Shown: one piece after another, positions 50,552 through 62,969 of the stretch
Layout of the letters: each line of letters starts with the position of its first letter
Numbering within the stretch: position 1 is the stretch's first letter
Assembly (NCBI GenBank): GCA_030549335.1
Contig: CM060198.1
Span: 53,070,995 to 53,134,994, forward strand
Origin: Pontederia crassipes
Lineage: Eukaryota > Streptophyta > Magnoliopsida > Commelinales > Pontederiaceae
DNA length: 64,000 bases
Reading direction: 5' to 3'
Made by a program: the position numbers and the translations under genes
Notes under the pieces: model-generated
The model's database searches: none
Told to the model about the DNA's origin: nothing
The model's input: the letters and a program-made list of their open reading frames with translations, nothing else

Positions 50552-51410
50552 CTAGGCATGAAGGCCTCTTCTCCTTTCACTATTTTTTCTCTTGTGATTT
50601 TTTTACAATTTATTATTTTTATATAATTATCTCAATATTATTTTAATTTATTACATCATTTAATTCTTTGTATCAACACTTACTATTCTATTCCATTTAA
50701 TTCTTGTGTATTAAAATTTTAACATTACAAATTACGTATTGACTCTTTTATATTCCATTAATTATTTCTTTTTAATAATAAAATAAATATTATATTAAAG
50801 TTAACATCATGATTAAATTTTCATAAAAAAGTTGGTTTTTTTATATTCCATTATATTTTTAAACTCTAAAAGATAATCATATATAAATGCATCTTTTTGT
50901 GTATTTAAATTTAACATCATTATTAATTTTTTACAAATTAAATATTGACCTATTATATTTCATTATATTTTTGTGATAGCAAATAATCATATATAAATTC
51001 ATCATTAACTAAAATGTACTAAATTTTAATGTCATGATGAAATTTTCATAAATTAGAGGATGGCTCTTTATATTCATAATTCTAATTGACATACACCTTT
51101 TGGTTGCATATTACTTAAATTCTTAAATTAAAGGTCTTTAATAGTCCTCACGACCTCTTTGAACAATTATGAAATATTGCTTTAGGATACTAAGATGAAA
51201 ATCGAATTTCTTATGTATAATATATATTATTAGCATATATAATTTTAATGTATAAGAACCATTCATTGCTCATATTTCTCTTTATTTTCTATTTTTCATC
51301 AAATAATCTCATATAAAAATCTCATGATCATTTGCCCATTTTTTTCATTATCATTTTTATCCTTATACTTTTCACCAAATCATCTCTCATCAAAATCTCG
51401 TTACCACTTT
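49535..51410. other. AT-rich intergenic sequence with a (TA)n microsatellite
   Basis: No gene is visible. A (ta)n tract lies at about 50518-50548. The segments starting at aggcctcttcttctttta (about 50332) and aggcctcttctcctttca (about 50561) are diverged direct copies, each followed by tttattacatcatttaatt. The rest is low-complexity AT-rich sequence. Confidence 0.55.
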
Positions 51411-51419
51411 CTTATTTGA

Positions 51420-53148
51420 GTTATTTCCTCTGACCACCCCTAAACTATCATGAATTACCACATCTAACCTAAAACTACGAACTTCATTTTTTGAGTACTT
51501 AAACTATCGCGATTTTTTCAATTTGGTCATTCCGTCCAATTCCGTCGACTTCTCCGTTATTTTTCATTTTTCGTATTTGTAAAATATTCATTATACCCCT
51601 ACGATAGTCCACTTTAATATAAAAAATATAATAATGAATATAAAAATATTTTTTTTAAAAAAGAGAGTGACGACGGGAGGCGGCGACCCCCAACCCCCCC
51701 TCCTCCCCTCTCTTTCCCGGCACCGGGAAAGAGAGGGGAGGAGGAGGAGGGGGGGGGGTCGCCGCCCCCCTGTGTCATCGTCGACGATGACCCCTCGTCG
51801 ACGCAGAGGGGGGGCGGCGACGCCCCCCCGCCCCCTCTCTCCGGCGTCGGGAAAGAGAGAGGTGTGTGTAGGGGGGGGGGGGGGGGGGGCTCTGCGTCAT
51901 TGTCGTCCACGACGACGCAGAGGGGGGGGGGACCCCCTCTCTTTCCCGACGCTCGACGTCGTCGACGATGACACAAAGGGGGGCGGCGACCCCCCCTCTC
52001 TTTCCCGGCGCCGGGAAAGAGAGGGGAGGAGGGTGACCCCTGCCCCCCTCTGCGTCATCGTCAACAAGAGAGGTGGGGCGGCGACCCCCCCCCTCTGCGT
52101 CGTCATCAACGAGAGAGGTGGGGGGGGGGGGGGTCGCCGCCCCCCCTCTGCATCGTCGTCGACGACGACGAAGACATAGAGGGGGGATCTCCTCCCCTCT
52201 CTTTCCCGCTGTGTCGTCGTCGACGACGACCCCCCTCCTCCCCTCTCTTAAAGAGAGGGGAGACGACGATGCAGAGGGGGGGGGGGGGGGGGGCGACCAC
52301 CCTGCCCCCTCTCTCAGCACCGGGAAAGAGAGAGGGGGGGGGGGGGGGGGGTCGCCGCCCCCCCTTTGCGTCATCGTCGACGATGATGACGACGCAGAGG
52401 GGGGCGGCGACCCCCCCACCTCTCTCGTCGACGACGACGCAGGGGGGGGGGGGTTGCCGACGACGATGCAAAGGTGGGGGCGGCGACCCCCCGCCCCTCC
52501 TCTCTCGCTGATGATGACGCAGAGGGGGGCAGGGGGGTCGCCCTCCTCCCCTCTCTTTCCCGGCGCCGGGAAAGAGAGCCGGGAAATAGAGGGGGGGGGG
52601 GGGGTCGCCGCCCCCCTTTGTGTCGTCGTCGACGACGTCGAGCGTTGGGAAAGAGAGGGAGAGGGGTCGTCGCCCCCCTCTGCGTCGTCGTGGACGACAA
52701 CGACGCAGAGCACCCCCCCCCCCCCACACACACACCTCTCTCTTTCCCGCCGCCCCCCCCCTCTCGTCGACGACGACGACGCAGAGGCCCTCCCCCCCAC
52801 CCTCTGCGTCGTTGTGGACGACGACGATGCAGAGCCCCCCTCTATTTCCCGGTGCTGGGAAAGAGAGGAGAGGAGGGGCGGCCGCCGCCCCCGTCGTCAC
52901 TCTCTTTTTTTAAAAAAGTATTTTTATATTTATTCTTATATTTTTTATATAAAAGTGAATTAATGCAGGGGTATAATGGATATTTCACAAATGCGAAAAA
53001 TAAAAAATAACGGAGAAAGTCGGAATTAGACGGAAGGATCAAACTGAAAAAATCGCGATAGTTTAAGTACTCAAAAAATAAAGTTCGTAGTTTGGAGTTA
53101 GATGTGGTAATTCGCGATAGTTTAGGGTGGTCAGAGGAAATAACCCTA
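51420..53148. mobile_element. Mutator-like element with about 235-bp TIRs around a palindromic G/C-rich core
   Basis: The arms 51420-51660 and 52905-53148 are inverted repeats with few differences over their whole length: gttatttcctctgaccaccc on the left pairs with the complement of the right end. A likely 9-bp target duplication cttattt(g/a)a lies at 51411-51419 and just after 53148, with one mismatch. The core (51661-52904) alternates long G or C runs with palindromes: a perfect 34-bp palindrome at 51993-52026, a 28-bp one at 52551-52578, and 22-bp arms at 51699-51720 and 51723-51744. Shorter gtcgtcgac-type palindromes are also present (for example 52153-52168). Both-strand ORFs in the core are artefacts of composition. 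No transposase. Confidence 0.75.
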
Positions 53149-54125
53149 CTTATTTAATATGCCATTTTCTGACAGATTAGTTTCTCAAATAATTTTAGGC
53201 TTGTTACCAAATATGCTATTTAATTATTTATGTTATGATGTTAATGAAAAAAAAAATGAGTAGTAAAAGAAAATATTTCATCTCCTTTGTATATTTATTT
53301 TTAAATTTTATATTATATATTATACATATCGTGTAAATAATATGAGTACTTTTAATGCCTAAGACTTACATTAACTCCATACTTTTCCTTTACCTTCTTT
53401 TGGATTTTCTTTAATTTTCGATTAAATAATATCTATTCATATATTTTATTTTTTTCAATTATTCTTTCTTTTATTCATAACAATATTCTTGTGAAATAAA
53501 TAAAGTTTCATTAGATGAATTTAAAATAATAATCATAAATGTATAATTCAAATGTTGATATACGTAGTTTATTTATAAATCATTAAAATAAGGACTGTTA
53601 ATTTTTATATCATTTTTTATTTTATTTATTTATGAAAAGGCTAAAATACTCTTCCACATGTAGTCCTCTCTTTTAATGTTTAAAATAAAATATTTTAACA
53701 AGTCGACAAACTATTTTTCTAATATTTTTATTATTTATTATTATTTTATTTTAATTGTTAAATGTTAAAAGAGAAGATGGTTCGTGAAAAGATATTTTAT
53801 TTCATCAAAAATAGAAAAATAAAATAAATAAGAAAATAAAATTAAACGAAATGATTTAAGTGAAAATGGAGATAAAATTTAATAATATAGTTTTAGAGTT
53901 AGAAGAAAAAATCGATATAGTTGAGAAAGTTCGATAAAATAAACCTGTGCAATTAGAATCCAAGAAATTATTGCATGTGACTTCGAACTGGAATAATGAC
54001 TCGAGTTCGAGTAAACAGCCGCTAGTAGAAAATATTTCACGTTGGGAGTTGGACTGCGTTGTGCGAGAGAAAAGGTGGATGGTCCGCCCACCTCTCTCCC
54101 TCTCTTTCTCTCTCTCTCTGGCTCC
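53149..54125. other. AT-rich sequence upstream of the first NPF gene
   Basis: No coding region is visible. Composition changes at about 53940, and a CT-rich tract (about 54088-54122) lies directly before the TATA-like box of the NPF gene. Confidence 0.5.
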
Positions 54126-54131
54126 TATATA
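54126..54131 (+). promoter_or_regulatory. TATA-like box of the first NPF gene
   Basis: tatata within ctcctatatagac, after a CT-rich tract and 103 bases before the start codon, a normal distance for a plant promoter with a short 5' UTR. A four-codon upstream ORF (ATG at 54174, stop at 54186-54188) would lie in the leader. Confidence 0.5.
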
Positions 54132-54233
54132 GACATGCGGACACGAAGCTGGATTTTTGGCTGTGTAGGAATCATGATCGAAATCTAATCTCTACCTGCA
54201 ACCCCAAACCTGCGTTTCACTGTGAGGCAAAGA

Positions 54234-56951
54234 ATGGCGACCGCAGATGAGGAGAAGCTGCAACCGATGGAGAGAACAGTTGATTTCACTGCAGCAGCAG
54301 GAGCAGGAGCTGAGACTGAGATCAAGTACAGTGGATGGAAAGCCATGCCATACATCGTGGGTATGCCGTCATGTCATCAAACTATGATCTCCATTTTTTT
54401 ACATATATTGCGGTTTTGATCTCAAATTGGGCAGCGTTAATTTCCTGGAAAAGCGAGTGATATCAGAGGTTTCTGACAAAAAACATTGGAGCAGGAAACG
54501 AGATATTTGAGAAGCTGGGCGCACTTGGCACCATCACCAATCTGGTCGTCTACCTCACCACCGTCTTCCACATGAGAAGCGTCGCCGCCGCCACCCTCAT
54601 CAATGTGTTCAACGGCACCACCAATTTGGCGCCGGTTCTTGGGGCATTCCTTGCAGACAGCTACTGCGGCCGCTTCGCCACCCTAGCCGTTGCCTCAGTC
54701 GCCTCACAGCTGGTACTGTTCATTGCTCAAATCAGTTCATGCTTAATTTCTTCGAATTTACCTTTTTCATCAGGCTGCAATTAACTCCAACGTGATCTAA
54801 GCATGATTTAGACACAGCTTTTGAACCCAACTCATCTTGCTGTGTTGTTTTGTTCTTGTTGTCCTCCCTCACTGTCTTTTGGTCCTGTATTCTTCTTTAC
54901 TTGGTATTTCTTTCACCCACTTTTTTTCAACACATAAATCATTGCATTTGCATGCATATGCAAAGTTCCAATTTCACTTTATAATTATCATGGACTTGTT
55001 AGTGAAGTACCCTAGCTAACATCTATGCACAAAAGTAGGGATAGAACTAGTTGACAATGTGATTGTAACTAATTAACAGGGTTGCTTTATAAGAAGAACC
55101 AACCTTAGTTCAATTTTGTAGAGGATTTTTACTCACGAGGAGGTTCGAACTACATCAATAAAGACCAGTTTTTAGATACAAGGGTTACAACTGAAAAGTA
55201 GAGCAACCAAAGACAGTGGACCAAAATTCTAGTCTTCCTCACAATTCGGTTTTCCTCGACCTTCAATCCAAATATGGAACAAAGGAACGACTTTAAAAGA
55301 AATCGTAGGTATGATGCCTGGAATGTTACTTTGGTGGATGGCAATATTAGCATGCATATTTGGAATTTATAACTTCCGGTCATTGAATCTTCACAACATT
55401 CATCTTGAGGTCATTAAGCTATTCATAACTTCAGTAAGCTTCACTGACTTTTTGGTGGACTGCCTTTCTCTTTCTCTTCAGGGTATGATCATTCTCATGC
55501 TTACTGCAGCTGTTTCAAAGCTTCATCCTCCCCAGTGCGAACAAGGGCAGCCCTGCAGTGGCCCAACTGCAAGCCAATTATCAGTGTTCATCATTGGCCT
55601 TTGTTTCTTAGCAATTGGAGCTGGTGGAATTCGGCCATGCAACCTGGCGTTCGGTGCTGATCAGTTTGATCCCCAAACAGAATCCGGGAGAAAAGGCATC
55701 AATAGCTTCTTCAACCTGTACTACTTCACCTTCAATATAGCGATGATCATCTCGGCCACCATCATCATCTATGTCCAAAGCAACGTAAGTTGGGCTATCG
55801 GCTTCGGGATACCTGCAATTCTCATGTTCTTCTCCTGTGTCTTCTTCTTTCTGGGTTCGAAAATTTATGTGAAGGTGAGACCTGAAGGCAGCCCTTTCAG
55901 CAGTATTGCTCAGGTACTTGTTGCAGCATTTAGAAAGAGAAGGTTGCATCTCCCTGATGAGCCAAAGGAGTCCTTTTACGACCCTCCACATTTCAGTTCC
56001 CTCATCGCTAAGCTTGAGCACACCAAACAGTTCAGGTAAACACACGTAGGGACGTTATTACTTTCATAGTCTTCTTACTTAAGCATGAATTTGTTTGCTC
56101 CTTCTTCATTCAGGATTCTTGATAAGGCAGCTCTGATCAGTCCTGATGATGTAATGGAACCAACTGCTATGTCTTCAAATCCATGGCGATTGTGTAGTCT
56201 ACAACAAATTGAACAAGTAAAGTGCCTGGTGAGGATACTTCCCGTATGGTCTACAGGCATTCTTTACCAAGTGGCCACAAGTCAGCAAATAACCTATGTG
56301 ACCTTCCAAGCAATGCAATCTGATAGACATCTCGGAAAGAGCAATTTCAGCATACCAGCTGGTTGTTTCACAGTGTTTCCAATGCTTGCAATGGCGACTT
56401 GGTTACCGATCTACGACCGTATCATTGTTCCGCGGCTCCAAAGAGTCACAAAAAGAGGAGAAATCACACTGCTCCAGAGGATGGGAATTGGACTTGTTCT
56501 CTGCATTTTCTCAATGGTTCTGTCAGGATTGATAGAAGATATGAGGAGGAGCTACGCGCATGCGCATCCGACTCTCGGCTTTACGCCCAACGGCGGCACC
56601 ATCTCATCTTTTTCTGGTCTATGGTTAATTCCTCAGCTCAGTATCACGGGCCTCTCTGAGGCCTTTAACATAATTGCACAAGTTGAACTTTACTACAAAG
56701 AGTTTCCTGAGAACATGAGAAGTGTTGGTGGATCTTTGCTCTACCTTGGCTTCGCCTGTGCTAACTACATGGGCAGCTTGTTGATAACAATAGTTCACAA
56801 AAGGACTGGCCAGAATGGATCAGCAAATTGGCTAGCTGAAGACCTTAGCAAGGGAAGGCTTGACCTCTTCTATTTCTTGCTTGCTTTTATTGGAGTGCTC
56901 AACTTCATATATTTCATCATCTGTGCGAAATGGTACAGATACAAATCTTAG
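54234..56951 (+). CDS. NPF: NRT1/PTR family transporter, NPF2-type (4 exons, 578 aa)
   Basis: Exons: 54234-54360, 54495-54712, 55482-56035 and 56114-56951, all GT-AG and in phase. The protein is a full-length member of the proton-coupled NRT1/PTR family, with hydrophobic stretches fitting 12 membrane helices. The ExxE(K/R) proton motif is E45-I-F-E48-K49 in GNEIFEKLG. GGIRPCNLAFGADQFD, typical of NPF proteins, follows the middle helices, and the central loop (about residues 240-330) is charged. E482 in LSEAFN lies where NRT1.1 has Glu476. The WYRYKS tail and helix spacing look intact, so it is probably active. NPF2 members carry nitrate or other anions and, in Brassicales, glucosinolates; the substrate cannot be read here. 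It lies 2.5 kb upstream of a paralogue with the same exon plan. Confidence 0.92.
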
Positions 56952-59355
56952 ATGAGTAGCAAGTGCTCGCAGCACATGTTAACATTGAGCACTATAACTA
57001 GTGTCTAAATAATTAGCAAGGGATTGGCAAGTTATGTTGTATCGCAATGTGTTAAGAATATAATATCATGTTGTTCTTTCTAAAGACTTAAGCTTTTAGG
57101 AAAAATAGTTACTACATCAAATTTCAACATCATCTTATTAAAAAAATATTTTCTTACCTCAATTGTTGTTCACATGGTGGATTGTATTAAATAAAAAATG
57201 TCCCACACGTTGAATTATGGTGTTGTTATCATGTTTTCATCCAAACACCACTTAGATTAATTAGGGCCCACCAACAATTATTGCATGAATAAAGAACAAA
57301 TTAGGTTTTCTATGTCCTTGCTCTGGCAAAAACATTTTGCTCCATCAGAGTTAAAGAAATGGGGTCAAAACAAATTTGTTCCATAATACATTATTTTGTA
57401 CCAAACTGTAGCCAAACATACATATTACTAAATGGACTAGACACTCTTTCCCATTTCCTTTCCCACCTGAGCATTTTCCTTCCACTATAATTATTGCATA
57501 TAGTAATTTATAAACAAGGTTAATATGATGTTATTAAAATTTTTCTTAATAAAGTATTTATTTGTACTTAAATTATAATATCGGTCAGAATAAATGTAAG
57601 TTGTCGAATGTCGATTAATATTAAACAAGCTAGATTTTAACTTTAGTTTGATTAAATAAATGATAGTTATGCACAATTTGTCATATATGATGTCATTAAT
57701 CTATAGTTTACAATGGGTGAGATAGTTCAATTGCATTTTTCTATAAAATCAACGGTAAATATTTGTAAATTTCTTTATACTTTTGCCAAGCTCAAATGAG
57801 TTTAGTTTCTTTGTTACCATATATTTAACTGTAATATTTCTATTTTTATTCTAAGCATTCATATCAGGTAGCACCAAAGTTCCTAATCTTAATATTTTAA
57901 AATTTGTCAGTTTTTTTCATTTTTCTATAACAATCCTAGACGCTACAATTTCATTTTCTTGCTTTTTTTTTTATCGTGATTCCAACAATGATGCTTATTT
58001 TTCATTCTAAGCAAAGTATTGATACACGATAAAGATTTTTGATAAGTTTTAGTGATGATAAATTTAATTGCTGACACTAATTTTTTTTAAAAAAACGGTG
58101 CTTGGATAATTGCACAACTTCGATTAAGTGGTGTACTATTTGATATTAAGGGTTTTTTTAAAGAAAAATAATCACTTACGTTAATAAAAAATTATAAGTT
58201 ATTATTTTAGTGACAATTTTTTTTAATATTATAATAAAGAAATATGGGAGAAAAAGTTATTTATATCTTAAGGGTAAAATAGTAAATTAAGTCTATGAGT
58301 TTTTTTTCATGTCTTATAAGTAGATAAAATAAGTATTTACTAACTCTCTTTTTCGGTTACCACATAGAAAATAATAAATTAATTTAATGATAAATATTAT
58401 AATAATTTAATTTACTATGTATATTTAAATATTAATATAAAATATACAAAATGTAAATAGGAAGGCGAGAAGATGCTCCGGCGAAAAAAAGTTTAGTTGA
58501 TAATGCGGTGAAAGTATTTAGAGTTGATAATGATAAGTTAATTACTTCTATAAAGTGGCATAAGTAAAAAAAAAATAGTAAGCTGAAGTCCCTTGCTAAT
58601 AAAAAAAATTGATTACCAAGCACGAAAAAGCTTATTAAATAACTTTTAAGTCATGTTGCTACTATAAGTTTTGCCAAAATATCCTTAAACTCATATAGAA
58701 CCAATGATGATAATTTTAATTTTATCGTCAATTGTCACATATATCAATGTTTTCTTCTTTATTTTATTATCACAGATTTAAAGATAATATTTTCTTTCCA
58801 TTCTAAGCATATAGAATTCCAATATTTTCTTCACCAACTGGTATAATATAAAATATCTTATCTTTTAGCTAACTGTTTTTGTAAAAAATATTATAAGAAT
58901 ATATCACATCATATTTCATGATGGATATGTGAAATTAATATAAAAAAGTGACACGAATATATATAACAATACTTGCTGAATTCATATAAAAAATTCGTGC
59001 CTCCTACACTAACATGGACTTTTTAATATATATATATATATACACACACAATTGGCCTTCGGAAGACAGCAAGAAGCCTTCGGTCATTCGGTGGCCAAGG
59101 GCCATTTGCTGATGCTGTTCGCCAGGTCAGCAGACAGGCGCGCACGAGCGAAGGCCTCGCAACGTGTTCTTGTCCGCTTTCCGTGATGGGGAGCGCAAAG
59201 CACGCGTGTGCCCGGAGCGAAGCGCGCACGAGGCCACAAGTGTTCAGAGCTTATTTTAAGCGTATGACTTGGTGCATGACCGCCAACGCACGGCGGTGGA
59301 ATGGTCTCATATCGCCAGCCTTTCTGATCCCCCCCTTCCCTCCAACATGTCTCCC
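56952..59355. other. Spacer between the two NPF genes
   Basis: AT-rich sequence with chance ORFs. A (ta)n/(ac)n tract lies at about 59027-59050. A GC-rich stretch (about 59050-59260) precedes the second gene's promoter and holds no recognised coding region. Confidence 0.5.
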
Positions 59356-59359
59356 CTGA

Positions 59360-59366
59360 TATATAA
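59360..59366 (+). promoter_or_regulatory. TATA box of the second NPF gene
   Basis: tatataa within cctgatatataacc, 67 bases before the start codon at 59433. This fits a short 5' UTR of about 40 bases. Confidence 0.5.
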
Positions 59367-59432
59367 CCACGGCATGAACGCAGACCGACGCCGCCGGAGA
59401 CAAAGAGCGAGGACGACAAGATCATCAAGCCG

Positions 59433-61545
59433 ATGTCAATGGAGGTCGCCGAGGAAGGGAGGGCCACGGCGGCCGAGTCTCCGATCAAGCACCGGGGCTG
59501 GAGAACTATGCCGTTCCTCATAGGTCGACTCGTGCGTTTAATCATCTGCATGCATATCGATCTCATCTTTGCCCGATTTCATTAATTAATCTACGCGAGC
59601 TTACAATTTTTTTTTGAATCTTCTCATGGCCAAGCATTCATTGCGTCCATACGTATGATCGTTAAGAAATTCCTTCACCTGAGCCTCAATTGCGCCGTGC
59701 AGGTAACGAGACGTTCGAGAAGCTCGGGGCGCTGGGGACGGCGTCGAACTTGATGGTCTACTTGACCTCGGTGTTCCACCTTAGCAGCGTGTCCGCGGCC
59801 ACCACCCTGAACATGTTCAACGGGACGACGAACCTCGCCACGGTCTTCGGCGCGTTCCTCTCCGATTCCTACTTCGGCCGGTACGCCACCGTGGGGTTCG
59901 GTTCCTTGGCTTGCTTGATGGTACGCGTGCATGCATGCATGAATCATCCACGTAGCGCTCAGATCGTTAACTCTTCTGCGTGCCTTGAATGACGTTTGTT
60001 TTCCCGATGATCCGATGTTCTCCTTGAAGGGCATGGTGATCATCATGCTCACGGCCGCGATCGACAAGCTGCACCCTCCACACTGCGACCCGGGGCAGCC
60101 GTGCGAGGGCCCGACGTCCGCCCAGCACGGGATCCTCATCAGCGCCTTCGCCTGCCTCGTCATCGGCTCCGGCGCCATCCGGCCGTGCAACCTGCCCTTC
60201 GGAGCGGACCAGTTCGACCAGGACACGGAGTCCGGGCGGAAGGGGATCCACAGCTTCTTCAACTGGTACTACTTCTCCTTCACCATCGCCGTGGGCATCT
60301 CCTCCACCGTCATCATCTACATCCAGAGCAACGTGAGCTGGGGGGTCGGCTACGCGATCCCGGCCATCCTGATGCTGGTGTCGTGCGTCCTGTTCTTCAT
60401 GGGGTCGAGCTTGTACGTGAAGGTGAAGCCCGAGGGGAGCCCCTTCACGAGCGTCCTCCAGGTCTTCGTGGCCGCCTTCACGAAACGAGGTCTGACGCCG
60501 CCTAATGACCCCAAGAGCTCCCTCTTCGACCCCCCTCATGCAAGTTCTGTGGTCTCCAAGCTCCCGTACACCAACCAGTTCAGGTAAATGCGCACATGCA
60601 TGCATGGACCAGTCGATTCGAAATTTCACAGGCTTCGAACATTAACGATGATGGCGATCGAGCAGGTGTCTGGACAAGGCGTCGATCAAACGTGACACAG
60701 ACGACGTGAAGCCGAACGGCTCTCCCGCGAACCCGTGGAGCTTGTGCAGCATCCAGCAAGTGGAGGCAGTGAAATGTATCATAAGGGTGATTCCGATATG
60801 GGCGTCAGGGTGGCTTTACTACATCGCAATCGCCCAGCAACAGACCTACGTGGTCTTGCAAGCTCTCCAGTCCGACCGGCGCCTCGGCGGCGGCAAGTTC
60901 GAGATACCCGCCGCGTCGTTCACCATCTTCCCCATGATCGCCCTGACAGTGTGGATTCCCGTTTACGACGGCATCGTCGTCCCGCTGCTCCGCAAGGTCA
61001 ACAAGAAGGAAGAAGGCATGACGCTGCTGCAAAAGATGGGGATCGGCATGATCCTCTCCATAGCCGCGATGGTCGTCTCGGGGCTGGTGGAGGAACGACG
61101 CCGTAGCTACGCGCTGCACAGCCCGACGCTTGGGATCGCCCAAGGCGGCGGCGGGATCTCGTCCATGTCGAGCTTCTGGCTGGTGCCGCAGCTATCTCTG
61201 CTGGGGTTCTCTGAGGCCTTCAACCTGGTCAGCCAGCTCGAGTTCTACTACAGGCAGTTCCCGGAGAACATGAGGAGCGTCGCCGGGTCTCTGCTCTTCT
61301 GCGGGATCGCCATCTCCAGCTACATGAGCGGCTTCCTGGTGACGGTCGTCAACGACGTGACGTCGAGAGATGGCCGCGGTAGTTGGCTGGCGGAGGACCT
61401 GAACAAGGGCAAGTTGGATTACTACTACTACCTGATCGCTGCCATGGGAACTGCCAACTTGGTGTACTTCTTGGTCTGGTCGAAATGGTACAAGTACAAA
61501 GGCTTCGCAGCTGCTGATGACAGACAAAAGGAAGAAGAAGCGTGA
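59433..61545 (+). CDS. NPF: NRT1/PTR family transporter, NPF2-type, GC-rich paralogue (4 exons, 580 aa)
   Basis: Exons: 59433-59523, 59703-59920, 60030-60583 and 60666-61545. Exons 2 and 3 have exactly the lengths of those in the upstream paralogue (218 and 554 bp) with the same phases, so the two come from a tandem duplication. ExxE(K/R) is E33-T-F-E36-K37 in [25 protein letters not shown] follows, and E471 in FSEAFN corresponds to NRT1.1 Glu476. The C-terminus has a charged tail (DDRQKEEEA) absent from the first copy. The start is the first in-frame ATG after an in-frame stop at 59364-59366; a second ATG lies two codons on. Third codon positions are strongly G/C-biased, unlike the first copy. 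It looks intact; substrate unknown. Confidence 0.92.
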
Positions 61546-62590
61546 CCTCGTCCGTGATAGCAATCCGTACAACTTTGTACCATTTTACAGACAGTGATCT
61601 GATCTCTCCGGCGAGAAATGGAGAAGGAGAGCGCAAGAGTTTGTAGGTTATTTACTTATTTTCGGTTCATTGTGGGGAAATATATATATTAATATATATG
61701 TATATAAATATATATTTATTGAAGTAACTTCTGATTCTTAATTCTGTAACTATGTTAGAAAGGAAAATTGCACAACTCCGAAAGGATAGAACTTTTCGGG
61801 ATTCGTGCGTGAAAAAATCCTCTTATTAATTTGGGGTGTAAAAAGTGAGTAAAAAAAGAAAAAAAGTTGTTCATTTTCTCAGGCATGTGTATGTCACTAT
61901 ATTATAAGAGGAGCGAGCTCTCCGTTTAGCTTACAAAGACACCATTATTATAGCCTCTACTTCAAAGATCATTCAAATTAATAAATACTCATGTGTGATG
62001 GATAATAGGGATTTATTTCTGAATTGGATATAAAAATATTGTTCCATAAATACGAAGAACCCATCTCGACTAAAGAACATCGTGGATGAAAAGATTCAAA
62101 ATATCTTGATTTATTTTTAAAAGAAAGTTACTCCTTGTTGTGGTTGATGACTTGTTTGAGAGTTGTTGTAAAATGAATTTTGTTCCATGGATCTTATAGA
62201 TAAAATCAGTTGAAGAAATTCTTACCAAACATTTATGAAAGCAAGTTGTTTATGAGTAAAATAAAGCACCCAAAAGAACGCGATTGGGCGTATTTTGCTG
62301 AAGTGTTGGTATCCATCGAAAAATGTATATTTTTGCTTAACGTGTAGGATCATGTAAGAAAATATTAATTCTTTCTCCTTTGAAACGATGATAGGCTTAC
62401 AACTTCACAAGGCAACTTTTTTTTGACAGATCATTTAAAGGCCATATAAGCTTTCTCCCTCTTAAACCAAACTAAGTGTAACCTAACGTTGGTTGGACAA
62501 TAGAATTATATCCCAAGTCGGATTTTAGAGTTGTATGCCATTCTCCATTCCTTGTGTTTGAACACCGAATTAATCAAAATATTTATAACT
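61546..62590. other. 3' flank of the second NPF gene, AT-rich
   Basis: No gene is visible. The 3' UTR is likely followed by an AT tract near 61680-61720. Nothing else was recognised. Confidence 0.45.
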
Positions 62591-62594
62591 ATTG

Positions 62595-62969
62595 GGAAAT
62601 GCTCATGGCATTGGTGGGCCATGTCGGTGGCTCACCTGAGGCCGTAGGTGGCTGCTACCTCGCAAGACATGCGACCGTGCGTAGATACGCGCAATCACAC
62701 GTATCTCATGATCCGCAATAAGCATTAATCACACGTGTGATATGCCCCCTCGCTCAAGTCTTTAAGATCCGAGACATACTTTTGTGTAGGTTCATCCAGA
62801 TGTCATTGTATTGTGAATGAGTATTCTATTCTCCTGATATTCGATTTTCGATTTCGAGGTACAAGTGCGTCCATCTAGTGTTCATGACAAAATTCCCACG
62901 ATTCACTTTCATTGCAAGAGGTCAATCTCCATGATTTATATATATTATAATCCAACATTTGTATCAAAG
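62595..62969 (+). mobile_element. Possible copia-type LTR end with a primer-binding site
   Basis: A non-repetitive segment ends in ...atccaaca at 62957 and is followed by tttgtatcaaag, close to the initiator-Met tRNA primer site TGGTATCAGAGC of Ty1/copia elements. If so, the preceding 300-400 bases are a left LTR and the internal region would run right. No gag or polymerase ORF follows, so it is decayed or a deletion derivative. The left border is a guess. Confidence 0.3.

Noticed and set aside
51614-53010. Several long ORFs on both strands (up to about 340 codons) rich in Pro, Arg, Gly and Ser
   Set aside because: They come from stop-poor G/C-rich palindromic sequence within a transposon. 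They overlap in many frames, have no domain, and are bounded by the element's AT-rich arms.
59675-60629. Minus-strand ORFs of 195 and 220 codons
   Set aside because: Shadows of NPF exons 2 and 3 caused by high third-position GC; the plus strand encodes a clear transporter.
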